From Candidatus Aminicenantota bacterium (lineage in GTDB: Bacteria > Acidobacteriota > Aminicenantia > Aminicenantales > Aminicenantaceae), in NCBI GenBank assembly GCA_016927475.1, contig JAFGMO010000055.1, positions 1 through 64,000 of the forward strand: a DNA stretch of 64,000 nt. Reading direction: 5' to 3'. Made by a program: the position numbers and the translations under genes. Below the pieces are notes generated by a model. That model did not search any database, was not told the origin of the DNA, and saw only the letters and a list, made by a program, of their open reading frames with translations. This document shows positions 34,812-44,163 of the stretch, one piece after another (positions within the stretch are counted from its first letter, which is position 1; each line of letters begins with the position of its first letter).

Positions 34812-35075
34812 TCATTCGTAACGCAGAGAGTTGACCGGATTGGCTCTGGCAGCGCGGATGGTTTGATAGCTGACGGTGAGAAGCGCGATGCTGATCGCTA
34901 CAAAGGCCGAGGCCGTAAAAATCAAGAGGCCGATGTTTGCCCTGTAGGCGAAGTTTTGAAGCCATTTGTGCATGAAAAACCAGCCGATGGGCAGGGCTAT
35001 ACAGTTGGCCAAAAAAAACAACAGCAGAAAATTTTTCGTAAGCAAAAAAGAATATCGAAATACGCTCTGGGGATG
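34812..35075 (-). pseudogene. C-terminal fragment of an FtsX-type ABC permease
   Basis: The frame reads YSFLLTKNFLLLFFLANCIA, LPIGWFFMHKWLQNFAYRANIG, then ALLTVSYQTIRAARANPVNSLRYE and stop. This aligns with the last about 85 residues of the permease at 41569 (LISKEFVGLVLLANVIAWP...ALSNPVDSLRYE). The rest of the gene is absent. Three membrane helices could form but there is no start signal; the ORF-track ATG (35099) is inside unrelated sequence. From 35076 to 35319 I see no further gene. Confidence 0.8.
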
Positions 35076-35319
35076 GAATTTTTTACAGGTGGATTCCACA
35101 AAAGCGATGATTCCTGGAATATCGGTGGGAGATAATTTAAGCGGAAAAAGATATCTACGCTCCTCTTGAAGAATGTTTTTTATCGTTTAGAGTTTTGATC
35201 TTGCTCATATTATTAAATAATTTAATTATATTAATATATACGCTTCTTTGGAGAAAAATGTTACCAAAAAGTTTTTTGCTAGAAGGAAAGCTGAGTTATG
35301 ATAAAAATGGAATTGTGAT

Positions 35320-36618
35320 CTATTTCGTTTTTAATAAATCCTCAAACCAGCTTCCGATCTTGTCTCCTTCGGTCTTGCGTAACATTTCCAAAAAATCCGA
35401 CGTGTTATCGATGTTATTTTTCAGCATTTTTTTGCACAGAGAGAGAAAATTTTCCGTTCCGATATTTTTTTCAAGCTCGCTGAGAAGGACGGGGCCTTTG
35501 CGGTAAAAAATCTCGTGAGCGGAATCAGCACTCCTGTCGGCTTCCCATATGGGAGGAGAATTTTTACTTTCCCCTTTGTATGCTTTTAATCTTGCTTCGT
35601 ATTCTTCTTGTCCGTTCATATCTCTTAGAACCATCAAGGCGCTGTATTCGGCAAAACTCTCGTTCAGTCAGTCCTCCCAACTGCTGGTATCGGCTTTATA
35701 CCACCAGAAATGTGCAAGCTCGTGTCCGAGATATCTCTGATATCCTGCTCTGTTTTCCATGTAGCTGTTTCCGGACAATTCCGCAAGAAACAAACCTCCG
35801 ATTCGAACATAGCCCCCGCCTTTTTCCCGTTTTGACTCAACCAGGGAAATGTCCTGGTTTTTTTCGCCGTACCAGCCGCTGTAAAAACCGAAGATCTTTT
35901 CAAGATCCTGAAGGATCATATCGACGTTTTTTTTTGACAGACTGGTGTAGGCAATACGAATCGCATTTTTCTGGAGTTTCCTCTCTTCGATTTTTAAATC
36001 TTTGGAAGCACAGACAACGATCGAATTGGTGGGGATGACGGTTTCAAATAGGATTTTTTTGACGCTTGTTTTACGATGGCCCATGACAAAAACGTTATAA
36101 GCTGGGTTTATCTCAACCTTACACGTATAAGTAAAAGGTATCCTATCAGGATGATAGGGATACCATGGAAAATAACTTCCTATCTCGATCCAATCGGTTC
36201 CGATAACATTGGGACTCCAGGATGGCCAGGATGTGATGTGGCCACTGTAGGAAAAATTGATTTTTAGGTCGGGTTGTTCATTCGTATCTTTGGGAAGAAC
36301 GATGCTGTATTTCAAAGCATCCACCATATAGCGTATATCCGATTCCGATGTATCCAGCGATAAGGAACCATTCCCGTTTACGGCGAAAGACGCCATTTCG
36401 AGGTTTTTGTGAAGGTAAAATGCGAACTTATTGATGTTTTCTGTTCGAACCGGACATGTCATACGCCCTTTTACGTCTAAATAACCGTCCTCGGGATTAA
36501 TCTTTACCTCGATGTCATAATGAGGATATAGAACAGCACCTGCTTTTTTTTCAATCCGATTTTTGATGCATGAAATAAAGAAGAGTAAGAATAAAAGTAT
36601 AAAAATGGATTTTTTCAT
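35320..36618 (-). pseudogene. M1-type (gluzincin) peptidase lipoprotein broken by an in-frame TGA
   Basis: MKKSIFILLFLLFFISC is a lipoprotein-type leader. A beta-rich M1-like N-terminal domain follows, then the zinc motif HELAHFWWYKAD. After SSWED comes TGA (35668-35670), and the same frame continues LNESFAEYSALMVLRD, which supplies the third zinc ligand Glu, then a helical C-terminus to 35320. Aminopeptidases here read WLNESFAEY, so TGG (Trp) has become TGA. The two track ORFs (35668 and 35320) are halves of one 432-codon gene. The truncated product would lack a zinc ligand. TGA is used as a normal stop by other genes in the window. Confidence 0.85.
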
Positions 36619-36731
36619 GGCTCACCCTGAATACTGAATTATAAAGGGTTACTAAATTAAAGCCAAAAGATAACTTGTTTTATCCACGAGTTGATGTTGC
36701 CGCTCTCATTGTCCAGGAATAAATCATACCT

Positions 36732-38162
36732 TCAGTCCAAAGGTGGCAGATCGAAGCCCATTCGTTGGGCATCATCTTTCATGATACTTTTCAGTGCTTT
36801 GAGCGAATCGTCCGGCAGCGGTTCCGATGTATGGGAATTCATGATCCTCTCGACTTCCTCACGCGCCCGGTCCCAGGCGCTCTTTTTCCCCTGATTCTTC
36901 CAGACATCATATGTATCGCGGTCAATCACCGCACCAGCCTGATCCAGTTCCTCACGAAACCAGCGGCGTGTCTCTGCTGAGGTCAAAAAGTGTTTACTAT
37001 AGTAAATATCCCCGTTCAGATCGCCACCCAATCGATCTCCCCGGACTTCGATACCCCTGACCAGCCGAAGAGCCATGCCGCAGATCTCGTTATCCAGGAC
37101 GAGTTTTTCCAGACTCTGACAGCTCTCGAAATCCAGCATGCCCGGACCGGAGATGACGTTCGCACCCGCCTGAGCCGCAATGAGCGCTCCCATCCCAGTC
37201 TCCAACCCTGCCTGCCCGTCGACGATTTTGGCGTCGGAAAGTCCCAAGTAGGCATGGGTGGGAAGCCCCAGATGTTTCCCGATCTGGACATAAGCGGCAC
37301 CGATCATCATCGTCTCCATGGCTCCCATGGGTGTTGTTCCTTTCCGCATATCAAACGCTGAGGGAGAACCCCCAAAAATGATGGGTGATCCCGGCTGGGC
37401 TAATTGGTGAATGACAATGCCGCTCAGGTTTTCCGCCGTCAATTGCACCAATGTGCCGGCCAGCGTTACAGGGGACGTAGCACCTGTCATAGGCATAGAT
37501 ATAAGTTCGGCGGGAATCCCCGCTCTGGATGCATCGATGAGATTCTGAGAGGTCAAGTTGCTCCATTTCAGAGGCGGTGAGGGGCAGCAGTCAAAAATAG
37601 CCAGAGGTTTCTCTTTTAACGCTCTTTCACTCCCCCGGATTGCCACCAGCATATCTTTCATGACCTCAAAACTATCCATAGCAAAAGTCCCGGTCACGAC
37701 CGGTTTCTCACAGAACTGCAGTCCGATGTATAACCGGTACCTGTCCTGCATGGCTTTAGGGACATCGGTGGAAATCATCTCTGTGCTCTGTGCCGCAAGG
37801 TTGGGGAGGGCATCGGTCAATATCGCAAATCGGATGAGATCCTTGGTTACCGCCTCTCTCTCTTCCAATGTAACCGGATCCAAAATTGTCAAAGCCCCGG
37901 AGCCCGGATCGAAGTGAACCGTATCACCTTCAAGATTCATCGCCAGATCGCCACGGCGGTCATACACTGTTATGGAATGAGGAGCGCTTTTCAAGGACTC
38001 TTCGACAAGGTTTTTCTTGAAGGATACTATTTTTCCTTTGCATTCGCATCCTGCATCGGATAAGAGCCGCAGGGCTTCATCGTTTTCTACGAGCACGCCC
38101 GTTTTTCCCAGAACATCCAACGCTTCAAAAACAATCTGATCAATGAACGATTCGGACAGCAT
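36732..38162 (-). CDS. MttB-family (trimethylamine methyltransferase-like) corrinoid methyltransferase
   Basis: 476-aa TIM-barrel protein of the MttB superfamily: FIDQIVFEALDVLGKTGVLV, FDPGSGALTILDPVT, ELISMPMTGATSPVTLAGTL, IIFGGSPSAFDMRKG, KIVDGQAGLETGMGAL. It has no amber codon, so it is a non-pyrrolysine member; these demethylate betaines or similar amines and pass the methyl to a corrinoid protein. No corrinoid protein or activator gene is nearby. The start is odd: AAGGAGG sits 5 nt before an ATA (38190-38192) that would add ILATIRPKLN, a typical family N-terminus, while the first ATG (38162) has no ribosome site. Confidence 0.85.
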   Translation of the reverse strand: MLSESFIDQIVFEALDVLGKTGVLVENDEALRLLSDAGCECKGKIVSFKKNLVEESLKSAPHSITVYDRRGDLAMNLEGDTVHFDPGSGALTILDPVTLEEREAVTKDLIRFAILTDALPNLAAQSTEMISTDVPKAMQDRYRLYIGLQFCEKPVVTGTFAMDSFEVMKDMLVAIRGSERALKEKPLAIFDCCPSPPLKWSNLTSQNLIDASRAGIPAELISMPMTGATSPVTLAGTLVQLTAENLSGIVIHQLAQPGSPIIFGGSPSAFDMRKGTTPMGAMETMMIGAAYVQIGKHLGLPTHAYLGLSDAKIVDGQAGLETGMGALIAAQAGANVISGPGMLDFESCQSLEKLVLDNEICGMALRLVRGIEVRGDRLGGDLNGDIYYSKHFLTSAETRRWFREELDQAGAVIDRDTYDVWKNQGKKSAWDRAREEVERIMNSHTSEPLPDDSLKALKSIMKDDAQRMGFDLPPLD

Positions 38163-38637
38163 GTTCAGCTTTGGTCTTATCGTTGCTAATATTTTATCCT
38201 CCTTAATAATTATATATCTTACATTAGATGTATAAAAACTCTTTTACTGCGAGATGTCCAAACTGGAACGATTCATGTTTGCCTATGGGAACAAAATAAT
38301 ATCCCTGCTCTCAGAAAGTCAGCTATGTGTCCGACATGAATAATGGGAACTAATTTTTGCCTTTCATAAAATCCAACACAATTTATCCCCATTTCTTCAT
38401 TTGACGTCCTGGAATGAAGGTATCACACGGGAAACAACGAAGTCAACAGATCTGAAATCCCTGCAATTTCACCGAAATTTCCAAACCGATTGGATTAAAA
38501 TAGACGAGTCCCTCGAATCAGCAAAAGCAGCCAAAAAACCTGTTAAGCCTGGATTGCCTTAGCCATAAGCCAGGCGATTTATACATGCGTGTAATCAGAT
38601 ATTAACGATGGAAGGATTGTTTTGACAACCACAGATT
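38163..38637. other. Gap without a recognised gene
   Basis: This 475-bp stretch holds the likely ribosome site and leader of the MttB-like gene at its left end (AAGGAGG at 38198-38204) and the region after the permease stop at its right end. A weak stem GCCTGG/CCAGGC lies near 38547-38575. I see no convincing ORF, repeat copy or promoter in the rest. Confidence 0.4.
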
Positions 38638-41082
38638 TTATTCGTAGCGGAGGGAGTCGACCGGATTGGAAAGGGCGGCCCTTACGGCATACCAGCTTAT
38701 TGTCAATCCCGCTGTCAACAATGACAGAAGAGCGGCCGTAACAAACATCCAAATCCCGATATCGATCCGGTAGGCGAATTGTTCGAGCCATTTGCGGGCT
38801 GCGATAAAAGCGATGGGAAAGGCGAGAATGTTGGATAACAATACCCATTTTAAGGATTCTCTGAAAAATAGAAGAAGAATATCAGCCATGCTTGCGCCCA
38901 AAACCTTGCGAATGCCGGTTTCTTTTGTCCTTCGCATAACGGTAACGGCCGTCAATCCGAAAAGTCCCATAGCGGCAATCAAAAGGGCAAATCCCGCTGA
39001 CCATCCTGCAATCCTGCTCCAGTTTTTTTCCTGATTGTATTCCCGGGCCAGGGCATCCTCCAAAAATCTGTAGCTGAAAGGAAGATCGGGACGGATTTGG
39101 TTCCAAATATTCTCCAGGCGCTTGAGCACTTCCGTTTCTTTTCCCTGCTTGACTTTGACCAGGATGTTGCGGAACCGCTGGATAGGAGCGAATCCGTTTT
39201 GAGCAAATGCCATGGGGACAAGTTGATGGCGGAGAGAAAAAACAAAAAAGTCTTTAACAACGCCGATGATGAGGGGATCAAAGGTGTATTGAGGAGGAAG
39301 CTTGTCGACCGCAAAGTCTGAAATGTGATGCCCTACCGGATCTTCCAGTTCGAAGTCTTGTACAAAGGCTTCATTGATCACGATTCCTTCCTGAATGTCG
39401 GTCATACGATCCGAAGAAAAATCTCGGCCCTTAATTAAGGGTACATTCAAGGTTTTGAAATAATCCGCTCCAACCATAAAAAACTCTGCTGTATGCTCGA
39501 CTCCATCCTTATCGTATCGCCGTGTGATGCTACCATGAGGTGTGCCCACTGTTCCGGAATCAGCGCTGACGGCCAGCACTCTACCGTCTGTTTGAAGTTT
39601 ACTGCGGAATAAATGAAAGAGTGATTCTCCCTCCGCGGCTCGCTCTCCGGGGACCTGCGTTTCAACAAGAAGAATATGGGAGGGGTCGTATCCCAGGTTT
39701 TTTGACGCCATATAATGAACCTGATGCGTAATGACCAGGGTTCCAATAACAAAAAAGATGGAGACCGCGAATTGAAAAATGAAAAGGATCAAAGACAGCC
39801 TGCTTTTTTTCAGCTTGAGAAAACGGCCGCGGATGACATCGGCCGTTTTACTTTGGGATAACGTTAAGGCCGGAATCAATCCCAATAAAAAACATACGAA
39901 GAGAACCGCCGCCAAAACGATCCCTATTGCCGGGGAAGAAAAAAGAGCTTTTTCCGGAATGTGTTTTCCCGTCAGCGTATTAAAGGGTTTGAGAAGGAGA
40001 AAGGTCGTCGAAAGTCCCAGGACCATGGACAAAAATCCTGTCAGAAGAGATTCGGTGGAGAGCTGAACGATAAGCTGGCTCTTACGGGCCCCGATCACTT
40101 TCCTGACGCCGATCTCTTTCAGACGATTGGAGGATTGAGCGAGAGTAAGATTTACTGAGTTGACAAAGGCGAGAATCAAAATAAGGAAGGCGATCCCCGC
40201 AAGCATCCAGGAAAAAGCGGAATCCCCCGGTGAAACAAAAGTGAAACTGGAGATGTCACTGAGATGGTAATCGGGAAACCTGAGCAGATCGAATCCCTGC
40301 TTCGGCGGTTTAATATCAACACGTTCCCACATCGCGTCATAAAGCCTGTGATTGAAAGCAGGAAGTTTGGCCTTGAGAGATTCCGCTTTTCGGGAATCGG
40401 GAAGATACAGGAACGTTGTGGTAAATATGGGGAGAGTAACAAAATCGTTGTTGTTTTTGTCGATTTGGTAGGATTCAAAAACATGACTGTAGTGGAGAAG
40501 TCCGTCAAAACTCAAGCTGGAATTCCCCGGGGGGTCGTCGATGATTCCGGATACGACGAAATCCCTGAAGTTGTCTCCGATACGAATGGAGAGGGTCCGC
40601 CCAAGAGGCTCTACGCCGCTGAAAAGAACCTGGGCGGTGGATGCCGTGATGACGACATTATGAGGGTCTGAAAGGGCTAATGAGGGATTTCCTTTATTCA
40701 TCTCGAAGGAAAACAAATCAAAAAATTCCTGATCGGTGAAGGCAAAGTTCTTGACAGCGAGGCGGTCTTCTTTTCGCACGACCTGGCTATGTATAGCGTA
40801 ACGTACCGTTGATCCGGGAGGGACTTCAGGAAATTCCGACTCGAGCATCTCTGCGATAAAATGATGGACACCGCACAAAAAACGATCTCGAAACTCGCTG
40901 GTCAAAATGTAAGTTTGGGCTGCTTTTTTATGAAATTTGTCGAAGGTCAGATCATCACGCACATAAGAAACAAGAAGCGAAAAAAAGGCTAAACCGATGC
41001 CCAGGCCGATGATGTTGATGACAGCGGTGAGTTTTTGTTTTTGAAAAAGACGGAAAGCCGTTCGTAAATGGATCCAAATCAT
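38638..41082 (-). CDS. FtsX/MacB-type ABC transporter permease
   Basis: 814-aa permease without the cytoplasmic prefix domain; the first helix begins almost at the N-terminus (LTAVINIIGLGIGLAFFSLLV). Periplasmic MacB-like domain (DKFHKKAAQTYIL...PLGRTLSIRIGDNFRDFVVSG), FtsX core (SSNRLKEIGVRKVIGARKSQL), second periplasmic domain and second FtsX core (MRRTKETGIRKVLGASMAD). Tail AALSNPVDSLRYE. Its ATPase partner is not in the window. It is divergent from a padR gene, and the palindromic operators between them may control both. Confidence 0.9.
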   Translation of the reverse strand: MIWIHLRTAFRLFQKQKLTAVINIIGLGIGLAFFSLLVSYVRDDLTFDKFHKKAAQTYILTSEFRDRFLCGVHHFIAEMLESEFPEVPPGSTVRYAIHSQVVRKEDRLAVKNFAFTDQEFFDLFSFEMNKGNPSLALSDPHNVVITASTAQVLFSGVEPLGRTLSIRIGDNFRDFVVSGIIDDPPGNSSLSFDGLLHYSHVFESYQIDKNNNDFVTLPIFTTTFLYLPDSRKAESLKAKLPAFNHRLYDAMWERVDIKPPKQGFDLLRFPDYHLSDISSFTFVSPGDSAFSWMLAGIAFLILILAFVNSVNLTLAQSSNRLKEIGVRKVIGARKSQLIVQLSTESLLTGFLSMVLGLSTTFLLLKPFNTLTGKHIPEKALFSSPAIGIVLAAVLFVCFLLGLIPALTLSQSKTADVIRGRFLKLKKSRLSLILFIFQFAVSIFFVIGTLVITHQVHYMASKNLGYDPSHILLVETQVPGERAAEGESLFHLFRSKLQTDGRVLAVSADSGTVGTPHGSITRRYDKDGVEHTAEFFMVGADYFKTLNVPLIKGRDFSSDRMTDIQEGIVINEAFVQDFELEDPVGHHISDFAVDKLPPQYTFDPLIIGVVKDFFVFSLRHQLVPMAFAQNGFAPIQRFRNILVKVKQGKETEVLKRLENIWNQIRPDLPFSYRFLEDALAREYNQEKNWSRIAGWSAGFALLIAAMGLFGLTAVTVMRRTKETGIRKVLGASMADILLLFFRESLKWVLLSNILAFPIAFIAARKWLEQFAYRIDIGIWMFVTAALLSLLTAGLTISWYAVRAALSNPVDSLRYE

Positions 41083-41165
41083 ATTATTTCTCCTTAAACT
41101 TCATTTGTTAACCGCTTTCAGAATGAAAAACGTTTACCTGTTAACAGAAAATTTTCAAAACAGTC

Positions 41166-41214
41166 AACCTTTTGAAAGGTTTGTACGTCTTTATATACTG
41201 AATATCAGTATATA
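41166..41214 (+). promoter_or_regulatory. padR promoter with two palindromic operators
   Basis: Two perfect palindromes lie upstream of the padR start: AACCTTTTGAAAGGTT (41166-41181) and TATATACTGA-ATA-TCAGTATATA (41192-41214). A sigma70-like promoter overlaps both, with TTGAAA at 41172 and TATACT at 41194, 16 bp apart. PadR binding to the second palindrome would cover the -10 box and the transcription start, the classical autorepression layout. The same sites face the divergent permease gene. All inferred from sequence symmetry. Confidence 0.65.
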
Positions 41215-41224
41215 AAGGTTGGAT

Positions 41225-41557
41225 ATGAAAGAATTAACCAAGATCGAAGAAATACTTCTTCTCACCATCTGGCGGCTCAAAGAAGAAGCATACGGGGTAA
41301 AAATCAGGCGGCATATTTCCCGTCTCACAGGGAAAGAATTCACCTACGGCAATCTCTACAGCGCGCTCAGCCAGCTCACAAAAAAAAGATACGTTTTCAA
41401 ACATGAAGAAGAATCCACAAAGGCCCGAAAGGGATGGAAAAGGATGTATTATTCTCTTTCTCCCGCTGGTCTTAAAGCCTTGAAAAATGCCTGCGAAATG
41501 AATGAAAAAATTTGGCAGGGGATTTCGGTCCGCGCCTTTAAAGAAGAAATAAAATAA
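41225..41557 (+). CDS. PadR-family transcriptional regulator
   Basis: 110-aa winged-helix protein: LLLTIWRLKEEAYGVKIRRHI, FTYGNLYSALSQLTKKRYV (recognition helix), wing KGWKRMYYSLSPAGLKAL. The start is the ATG at 41225; the track start at 41219 is a TTG two codons upstream. It precedes the permease gene by only 11 bp, the normal operon for this family, and has strong palindromic operators directly upstream. The inducing ligand is unknown. Confidence 0.92.
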   Translation: MKELTKIEEILLLTIWRLKEEAYGVKIRRHISRLTGKEFTYGNLYSALSQLTKKRYVFKHEEESTKARKGWKRMYYSLSPAGLKALKNACEMNEKIWQGISVRAFKEEIK

Positions 41558-41568
41558 GGGAGATCATT

Positions 41569-44163
41569 GTGAAGTCATTCAGGCTGGGCGAATGGTTTCT
41601 CAGAATCATGGCGCGGTATTACCGCACGCCATCCCTTGTCGGCGATTACCTGGAAGAGGTCGAAGACATTGTCCGGTCCAAAGGAACCCTGAGCGCTTAC
41701 GGCTGGTTTTGGGGGCATTTTTTAAAATCCCTTCCCGTTTTTTGCAGAGATCTTATCTACTGGAGGTGGGTTATGTTCAGAAATTACCTTAAGGTTTCCT
41801 GGCGGAATATCACCAAAAGCAAAATCCATTCCCTCATCAACATTTTAGGTCTTACCGTTGGACTGGCCTGCTGTTTTTATATTTTTTTGTGGGTTAAGGA
41901 TGAATTGAGTTACGACCGGTTCAATAAAAACATGGATCAACTCTACAGAGTTTATCTCGAGTTTCCCAAGGAATCTACCAGCGCTTTTACCTCATATGCC
42001 GCCCCGGCAGCTGCGGAATGGTTGAAAACTAATATTCCCGAAATAAAGGAATCGGCCCGCTTCAGGATTGTCGCTAACAGACCGCAGATCCTTGTTAAAG
42101 CCGGTGAGAATCAGTTTTTCGAGGAGCGGTTCGGATTCGGAGATGTCTCGCTATTCAAACTTTTTACGTTCCCGCTTCTGTCCGGGGACATAAATACAAT
42201 TTTTTCCCATCCCTATTCCATCATTCTTAATGAGAGCTCGGCCCGTAAATACTTCGGAAAGGAAAATCCGGTCGGAAAGACAGTTCATGTTGAAAACCAG
42301 TTTGATTTTATCGTCACCGGAATCATGAAAGATATTCCGCAGCAATCGCATCTTCATTTTGATTTTTTGGTTCCCTTTGAGAACATCGTATCTTTTATGC
42401 CCGAATATGGGAAATTTCTTCACAGGCATAATCTGCACTTCTTTCGGACTTATATTCTTGTGGAAAAAAACGCTTCGATTCCGGCTTTAAAAGAAAAAGT
42501 GTCTAAATATTTGTCCATTAAGTTTGATGTGCAGGAATCCGAATGGAGGCATCATCTTCAGCCGGTTAAAGAGATTCATCTTCGGACGAGGGGAATAAAA
42601 GACCTTATGAAGAGAGGCGATTTTCGGTACATTTATATATTTTCATTGACCGGAATCCTCATCCTGCTTATTGCCTGCATAAATTTTATGAACCTGACCA
42701 CGGCCCGTTCGAGCATCCGGGCCAAAGAAGTCGGTATGAGAAAGGTTGCCGGAGCAGGCAGAAAAAATCTTGTCGGCCAGTTTTTGGGTGAGTCGATTCT
42801 TTCTTCCATGATCGCCATGGTTTTAGCAGGTATTTTGGTTTTCATTTCTCTTCCGGCCTTTAAACTCCTGTCGGGAAAGACGTTAAGCCTCGATATGGCT
42901 TCCAATAAGGGAACAATTCTAGGCTTGTTCCTAATAACTCTTTTTACAGGGATTCTTTCAGGGAGTTATCCGGCCGTTTATTTGTCTTCTTTCCAGCCTG
43001 TCAGAGTATTAAAAGGGAATGCCGGATTTGAAAAAGGAAAGGGTTTTTTTCGCAAAATCCTGGTGGTTTCACAGTTTGTCATCGCTGTCGGCTTGATCAT
43101 TTGTACTATTATCATCTATAACCAGTACAAATTTTTAAAGAACAAATACTTAGGTTTTAATAAGGAGCATGTTGTTTATGCCAAGCTCGATAAAAATCTC
43201 AAGGAAAAATTCGGTTCTTTGAAAAATGAAATCCTCAAGGACCACGGAGTTGTTCATGCATCCGCCTCATCCCGTTTGCTGACGGATGCTACGGATTGGA
43301 CCGGGGATTTTTACTGGGAAGGAAAAGAGGAACAGAAGGAACGGCTTTCTTTTATTTATACCACGGCCGGCTATGATTTTATCGAAACCTACAAAATGAA
43401 TATTGTTCAGGGAAGGAGCTTTTCCAAAGACATTCCCAAAAAACCGAATGAAGAGTATATCATCAACGAGGCTGCCGCCGAATTCATGAATGTGGAATCA
43501 CCTGTCGGCTTGCCCGTCAATATGTCCGGTACTAAAGGGACGATCATCGGAGTTGTCCAGGATTTTAACTATCAATCCCTTCATCAGAAAATAAAGCCTC
43601 TGGTTTTGACAAACGATCCCCAGAATTTTCAATTCCTTCATGTAAGAATCAGGCCGGACAACATTACGGCTGTAGTCGGCCGCCTTACGAAAATCTGTCA
43701 GGCGTTTGAGCCCGGATTTCCCGTTGAGTTTCACTTTGCCGATGAAGCCTTCGATATTTTATACAGGTCTGAGGAGCAGATGGGGCATTTGTTCAACTGT
43801 TTTGCGGTTTTTGCCGTATTCATAGCCTGCCTGGGGCTTTTCGGCCTTTCCATGTTTGTTGCGGAGAGCCGTTTTAGAGAGATCGGCATTCGTAAGGCCC
43901 TCGGTGCTTCCGTTTCGAGTATTATGAGGCTCATATCCAAAGAATTTGTCGGGCTCGTCCTGCTGGCCAACGTCATTGCCTGGCCGATCGTCTATTTTGC
44001 CATGAATCGCTGGCTACAAAATTTTGCCTACAGGATAAATCTCAACGCAGGAACTTTTCTTTTATCAGGATTTTTAGTCTTTGCTCTTTCTTTGATAACG
44101 GTCAGTTATCAATCCGTTAAGGCTGCCTTGTCCAACCCGGTCGACTCCCTTCGGTACGAGTAG
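41569..44163 (+). CDS. FtsX/MacB-type ABC transporter permease with N-terminal prefix domain
   Basis: 864-aa permease starting at GTG after AAGGGAGATCATT. Prefix (LGEWFLRIMARYYRTPSLVGDYLEEVEDI), first helix (INILGLTVGLACCFYIFLWVKDELSYDRF), MacB-like domain (ARKYFGKENPVGKTVHVE), FtsX core (ARSSIRAKEVGMRKVAGAGRKNL), second MacB-like domain and second FtsX core (ESRFREIGIRKALGASVSS), ending AALSNPVDSLRYE. Co-transcribed with padR. As with the others, the ATPase must come from elsewhere. Its end overlaps the convergent radical SAM gene. Confidence 0.92.
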   Translation: MKSFRLGEWFLRIMARYYRTPSLVGDYLEEVEDIVRSKGTLSAYGWFWGHFLKSLPVFCRDLIYWRWVMFRNYLKVSWRNITKSKIHSLINILGLTVGLACCFYIFLWVKDELSYDRFNKNMDQLYRVYLEFPKESTSAFTSYAAPAAAEWLKTNIPEIKESARFRIVANRPQILVKAGENQFFEERFGFGDVSLFKLFTFPLLSGDINTIFSHPYSIILNESSARKYFGKENPVGKTVHVENQFDFIVTGIMKDIPQQSHLHFDFLVPFENIVSFMPEYGKFLHRHNLHFFRTYILVEKNASIPALKEKVSKYLSIKFDVQESEWRHHLQPVKEIHLRTRGIKDLMKRGDFRYIYIFSLTGILILLIACINFMNLTTARSSIRAKEVGMRKVAGAGRKNLVGQFLGESILSSMIAMVLAGILVFISLPAFKLLSGKTLSLDMASNKGTILGLFLITLFTGILSGSYPAVYLSSFQPVRVLKGNAGFEKGKGFFRKILVVSQFVIAVGLIICTIIIYNQYKFLKNKYLGFNKEHVVYAKLDKNLKEKFGSLKNEILKDHGVVHASASSRLLTDATDWTGDFYWEGKEEQKERLSFIYTTAGYDFIETYKMNIVQGRSFSKDIPKKPNEEYIINEAAAEFMNVESPVGLPVNMSGTKGTIIGVVQDFNYQSLHQKIKPLVLTNDPQNFQFLHVRIRPDNITAVVGRLTKICQAFEPGFPVEFHFADEAFDILYRSEEQMGHLFNCFAVFAVFIACLGLFGLSMFVAESRFREIGIRKALGASVSSIMRLISKEFVGLVLLANVIAWPIVYFAMNRWLQNFAYRINLNAGTFLLSGFLVFALSLITVSYQSVKAALSNPVDSLRYE

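Noticed and set aside
36732-38162. Pyrrolysine-containing MttB
   Set aside because: No in-frame TAG is present, so it is a non-Pyl family member.
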